In this document: positions 62,115 through 64,000 of the stretch, piece by piece
How positions within the stretch are numbered: position 1 is the stretch's first letter
How the letters are laid out: every line of letters begins with the position of its first letter
Origin: Sinorhizobium fredii
GTDB taxonomy: Bacteria > Pseudomonadota > Alphaproteobacteria > Rhizobiales > Rhizobiaceae
Length of the DNA: 64,000 bases
Direction: 5' to 3'
NCBI RefSeq assembly: GCF_002944405.1
Contig: NZ_CP024307.1
Span: 2,252,501 to 2,316,500 of the forward strand
Program-made: the position numbers and the translations under genes
Notes under the pieces: model-generated
The model's database searches: none
Told to the model about the DNA's origin: nothing
Seen by the model: only the letters and a program-made list of their open reading frames with translations

Positions 62115-62615
62115 TTAGGGAGCCACGCCTTTCACTGCCGCGAGCACCGTCGTGTGGTCGCGATGAAAGATGCGGCCGATCCGCGGCAGCGACAAATCCT
62201 TGCGCTTCTCATATACCGCCCGCATGCAGGCGTGCCGTGGCTTCACCAGCCGGCGATCGCGCCGCACGCTGATAATGTCCGCCCATGTCACCCCTGGGAA
62301 ATCCGCAAGGACGGCGGCAACGATCTCTTCGATCGAGGATTGCTCGTCATTCGCTTCGCCGTCGCTGTCATCCGCAAGCCTGCCGGAAAGCAGCATTTGA
62401 GCCTGCGCGAGCAGTCGCGCTTCCGCATCGGCCAAATCCTCCTCGAGCGCAGCGATCCGGCGTGTTTTTGCTGCACTTTCGGTGGCGAGTTCGACCACCT
62501 GCATTTCGAGTTCGGCTATTGCCGCCGATCGGCTTGGTGCTGCGGTAGAGCCGGCCAGTCGCTCGCGCACCGCGAGATAATGCCGGTGTTGTCTTGCGAG
62601 TTGCGAGTTCGTCAT
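62115..62615 (-). CDS. DnaA domain IV-like DNA-binding protein (no ATPase domain)
   Basis: 166 aa. An N-terminal coiled coil (about 30-75, AALEEDLADAEARLLAQAQM), an acidic linker, then DnaA C-terminal domain: IISVRRDRRLVKPRHACMRA and FHRDHTTVLAAVKG, the DnaA-box-binding signature. No AAA+ domain. Likely binds DnaA boxes in phage or host origin, as an initiator or a competitor of DnaA. ATG 62615 after AGGAGAAACGC. Confidence 0.82.
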   Translation of the reverse strand: MTNSQLARQHRHYLAVRERLAGSTAAPSRSAAIAELEMQVVELATESAAKTRRIAALEEDLADAEARLLAQAQMLLSGRLADDSDGEANDEQSSIEEIVAAVLADFPGVTWADIISVRRDRRLVKPRHACMRAVYEKRKDLSLPRIGRIFHRDHTTVLAAVKGVAP

Positions 62616-62691
62616 GCGTTTCTCCTCTAATACAATGTCGACCAAAGGTGTGCAGGGTCTTCGGATGACGACATGCACAAAAACAAAGACC

Positions 62692-62758
62692 TAAAGCGCG
62701 CCGCGTGAAGTCGTCAGAACGCAGCGCGCTTTAGCGTCCGCAGCGCCTTGCGGCGCTG
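62692..62758. repeat. Palindromic element with two hairpins
   Basis: TAAAGCGCGCCGCGT (62692-62706) pairs imperfectly with ACGCAGCGCGCTTTA (about 62719-62733); then CAGCGCC/GGCGCTG (62741-62758). Located upstream of the DnaA-C-like gene, between it and a small divergent gene. Resembles dispersed rhizobial AAAGCGCG palindromes. Confidence 0.6.
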
Positions 62759-62771
62759 CCCGTTCGACCGC

Positions 62772-62918
62772 TCAAGAAGAAGCCCGCATCGAAACCACGC
62801 GCAGCAAGCAAATGCCGCAGCCCGAAGGTCGGTCGCTCCGGATCGGATACCCACGATGCTCGATGGCACGCTGGGCAATCGCGTCCTCCCCTTTAGAGAT
62901 CGGATATGGGTTGTTCAT
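62772..62918 (-). CDS. Small leftward early phage gene, 48 aa
   Basis: From ATG 62918 after GGAGCCGAG: MNNPYPISKGEDAIAQRAIE, then a short Cys pair (CGIC). Lies in the cro/antirepressor position, divergent from the S24 repressor and downstream of its operator. No HTH is evident. Family unknown. Confidence 0.45.
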   Translation of the reverse strand: MNNPYPISKGEDAIAQRAIEHRGYPIRSDRPSGCGICLLRVVSMRASS

Positions 62919-62963
62919 AGGCGCTCGGCTCCTTTCTCTGACTCGACTATCAATGACATCGCG

Positions 62964-63003
62964 CATGTTGCAATGTCAACATGATTTGTGTTATGCATGT
63001 TGC
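62964..63003. promoter_or_regulatory. Left operator/promoter of the immunity region
   Basis: Perfect inverted repeat CATGTTG-N6-CAACATG (62964-62983), and a further half-site ATGTTG (62998-63003). On the minus strand the repeat includes TTGACA, a -35 for leftward transcription. Expected binding site of the adjacent repressor. Confidence 0.65.
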
Positions 63004-63016
63004 TATGTCCCATGTC

Positions 63017-63694
63017 ATGACTGAAAAAGCCGAACGACTACGGCAGGCGCGCATCAGGGCGGGCTACCGCTTCGCCTCCGATGCGGCGAACGCCCTTGGC
63101 ATCGTCGCCTCGACCTATCGCGCCCATGAGAACGGTCAGAATGAGTTCGAGCTTGCCGAGGCCGAGATTTACGCCCGCAAGTTCAACGTCGATCCCTATT
63201 GGTTGATGCGTGGCAAGGCCGGGGACCCGATCTCCATCCCCTCGACACGAGTGATCGACCCACCGAACGCCGAGGTGGGCGCGAAGGTGGTCGGACAGGG
63301 CAAGAAAATCCCTGTCTTCGGGCAAGCCGTCGGCGGTGTAGATGGTGAGTTTCTGATGAACGGTACCATGTTGTACGAAGTCATGGCGCCGCCTATTCTT
63401 TCAGACATCTCAGGAGCCTATGCTGTCTCGGTATCCGGCGATTCCATGTCTCCCCGTTACGAAGACGGCGAAGTTTGCTTCGTCGACCCCGAGCGCCGCG
63501 TCAGGAAGGGCGACTATGTGATCGCCCAGATCCGCCTGGAAGAGGGCGGCGCCCTGCTCGCCTATGTGAAGAAATTCGTCCGGCACAATAGTTCCGAGCT
63601 GGTGCTCGAGCAGTTCAACCCGCAAAAAGAACTGCGCTTTGAGGCTCACACAGTGCACTCTGTCCACTACATCGCCCTCGCCGGAAACGCCTGA
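63017..63694 (+). CDS. Phage repressor, XRE HTH + S24/LexA-like peptidase
   Basis: 225 aa from ATG 63017. HTH at about 1-65 (RLRQARIRAGYRFASDAANA, STYRAHENGQ), linker, then S24 domain with SVSGDSMSPRYEDGE (nucleophile Ser) and YVIAQIRLEEGGALLAYVKKF (general base Lys). CI-type repressor expected to self-cleave on RecA activation. Flanked on both sides by matching operators. Confidence 0.9.
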   Translation: MTEKAERLRQARIRAGYRFASDAANALGIVASTYRAHENGQNEFELAEAEIYARKFNVDPYWLMRGKAGDPISIPSTRVIDPPNAEVGAKVVGQGKKIPVFGQAVGGVDGEFLMNGTMLYEVMAPPILSDISGAYAVSVSGDSMSPRYEDGEVCFVDPERRVRKGDYVIAQIRLEEGGALLAYVKKFVRHNSSELVLEQFNPQKELRFEAHTVHSVHYIALAGNA

Positions 63695-63795
63695 AGTTCG
63701 TTGCCTGCCTGCGTCACTGAACGCCAGCATATCGCAAGAAGCGGACGTCCAATCCTGCCCAGGCTGTCACAACTGCCCGCGCTGCAACACAAAAA

Positions 63796-63853
63796 CAACA
63801 TGCATAATGTTGACATCAGTCGTGTTGTGCGGAATGCTGTGTTCGACACAACA
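63796..63853 (+). promoter_or_regulatory. Right operator and rightward early promoter
   Basis: CAACAT-N5-ATGTTG (63796-63812) and TGTTGTG (63823-63829) / CACAACA (63847-63853). A promoter TTGACA (63810-63815), 17-base spacer and AATGCT (63833-63838) lies across them, pointing to the gene at 63902. Shares ATGTTGACAT with the left operator. Confidence 0.65.
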
Positions 63854-63901
63854 TCTCGGCTGCGGCGGGGGTCCTGCCGGCTGAGACAACAGGAGCGCCG
63901 G

Positions 63902-64000
63902 ATGTCCATTCCCGTAATAAGATCCAATCTCCACGACCATGTGGAAGAACTCTTCTCCGCCGATCTGCTGCGCTCGAGCGACGCGGAAAATCAGAGGGCG
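63902..64000 (+). CDS. Rightward early phage gene, truncated by window end
   Basis: First 33 codons only: MSIPVIRSNLHDHVEELF then SADLLRSSDAENQRA. ACAGGAG lies upstream of ATG 63902 and a repressor-controlled promoter at 63810. Identity cannot be told from this fragment. Confidence 0.6.
   Translation, partial: MSIPVIRSNLHDHVEELFSADLLRSSDAENQRA

Noticed and set aside
1..64000. CRISPR array, tRNA or rRNA gene
   Set aside because: No regular repeat-spacer series and no recognisable tRNA or rRNA sequence were seen by eye; a covariance scan could still find a tRNA I missed.

Overview
The window is a GC-rich, densely coding chromosomal segment of an alphaproteobacterium in the Rhizobiaceae, most likely Sinorhizobium/Ensifer. 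This rests on gene content (DUF1515, BA14K and DUF1127 proteins, entericidin-like lipoproteins, non-pyrrolysine MttB with its corrinoid cluster) and on a rhizobial type of intergenic palindromic repeat. It is inference from family recognition; no search was run. I saw no rRNA, tRNA or CRISPR array.

Layout. 0.1-6.4 kb: a membrane acyltransferase, an ECF sigma factor overlapping a membrane-anchored VWA protein, and a secreted phosphodiester glycosidase. 6.5-19.1 kb: a corrinoid-dependent one-carbon cluster. It holds a 4Fe-4S protein, an MttB-family methyltransferase, a corrinoid protein, DUF1638, a 'virulence factor' domain protein, an MTHFR C-terminal Cys-rich protein, methylenetetrahydrofolate reductase, methyltetrahydrofolate:corrinoid methyltransferase and a RACo-type reductive activator. 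Together these could take a methyl group from a quaternary amine, pass it via Co(I) corrinoid to tetrahydrofolate and oxidise it. A formyltransferase-like gene and small lipoproteins interrupt the cluster. 19.1-23.2 kb: SRPBCC/ArsR pair, a LysR regulator, DUF1127, and a GlxA/AraC regulator of the type that governs betaine or carnitine use. 23.3-27.4 kb: a signalling block (REC-REC-GGDEF, REC-REC, zinc-ribbon class III cyclase). 27.4-37.5 kb: housekeeping and envelope genes (RibD/DHFR-like, CBS, TerC/YjbE, MscS, GFA, DUF924, SLC13, twin lipoproteins).

37.6 kb to the window end is a prophage whose right end lies outside the window. Structural genes run on the minus strand, from a terminase-small-like protein through terminase, portal, scaffold, SU10-type capsid, adaptors, a nozzle-like protein, a GNAT-like protein, an internal virion protein with an S74-like tail and a tail fibre, to lysis genes (GH108 endolysin and overlapping spanins). 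No tape measure, sheath or tail tube genes are visible, which points to a short-tailed (podovirus-like) phage. Cargo sits in two places. One is an AT-richer TylF methyltransferase/glycosyltransferase block plus an RTX protein between tail fibre and endolysin. The other is host-like genes (GFA, DUF3309, a membrane protein, BA14K proteins, a chromosomal repeat) around the terminase genes. The early region carries a DnaA-domain-IV-only protein and an S24 repressor flanked by matching operators.

The most notable items are the corrinoid cluster, including a 36-codon in-frame extension after the mttB stop that is coupled to the Fe-S gene; the operator-dense region near LysR/DUF1127; the phage DnaA-C protein; and several genes whose natural start seems to be a non-standard codon (ATC, ATA).
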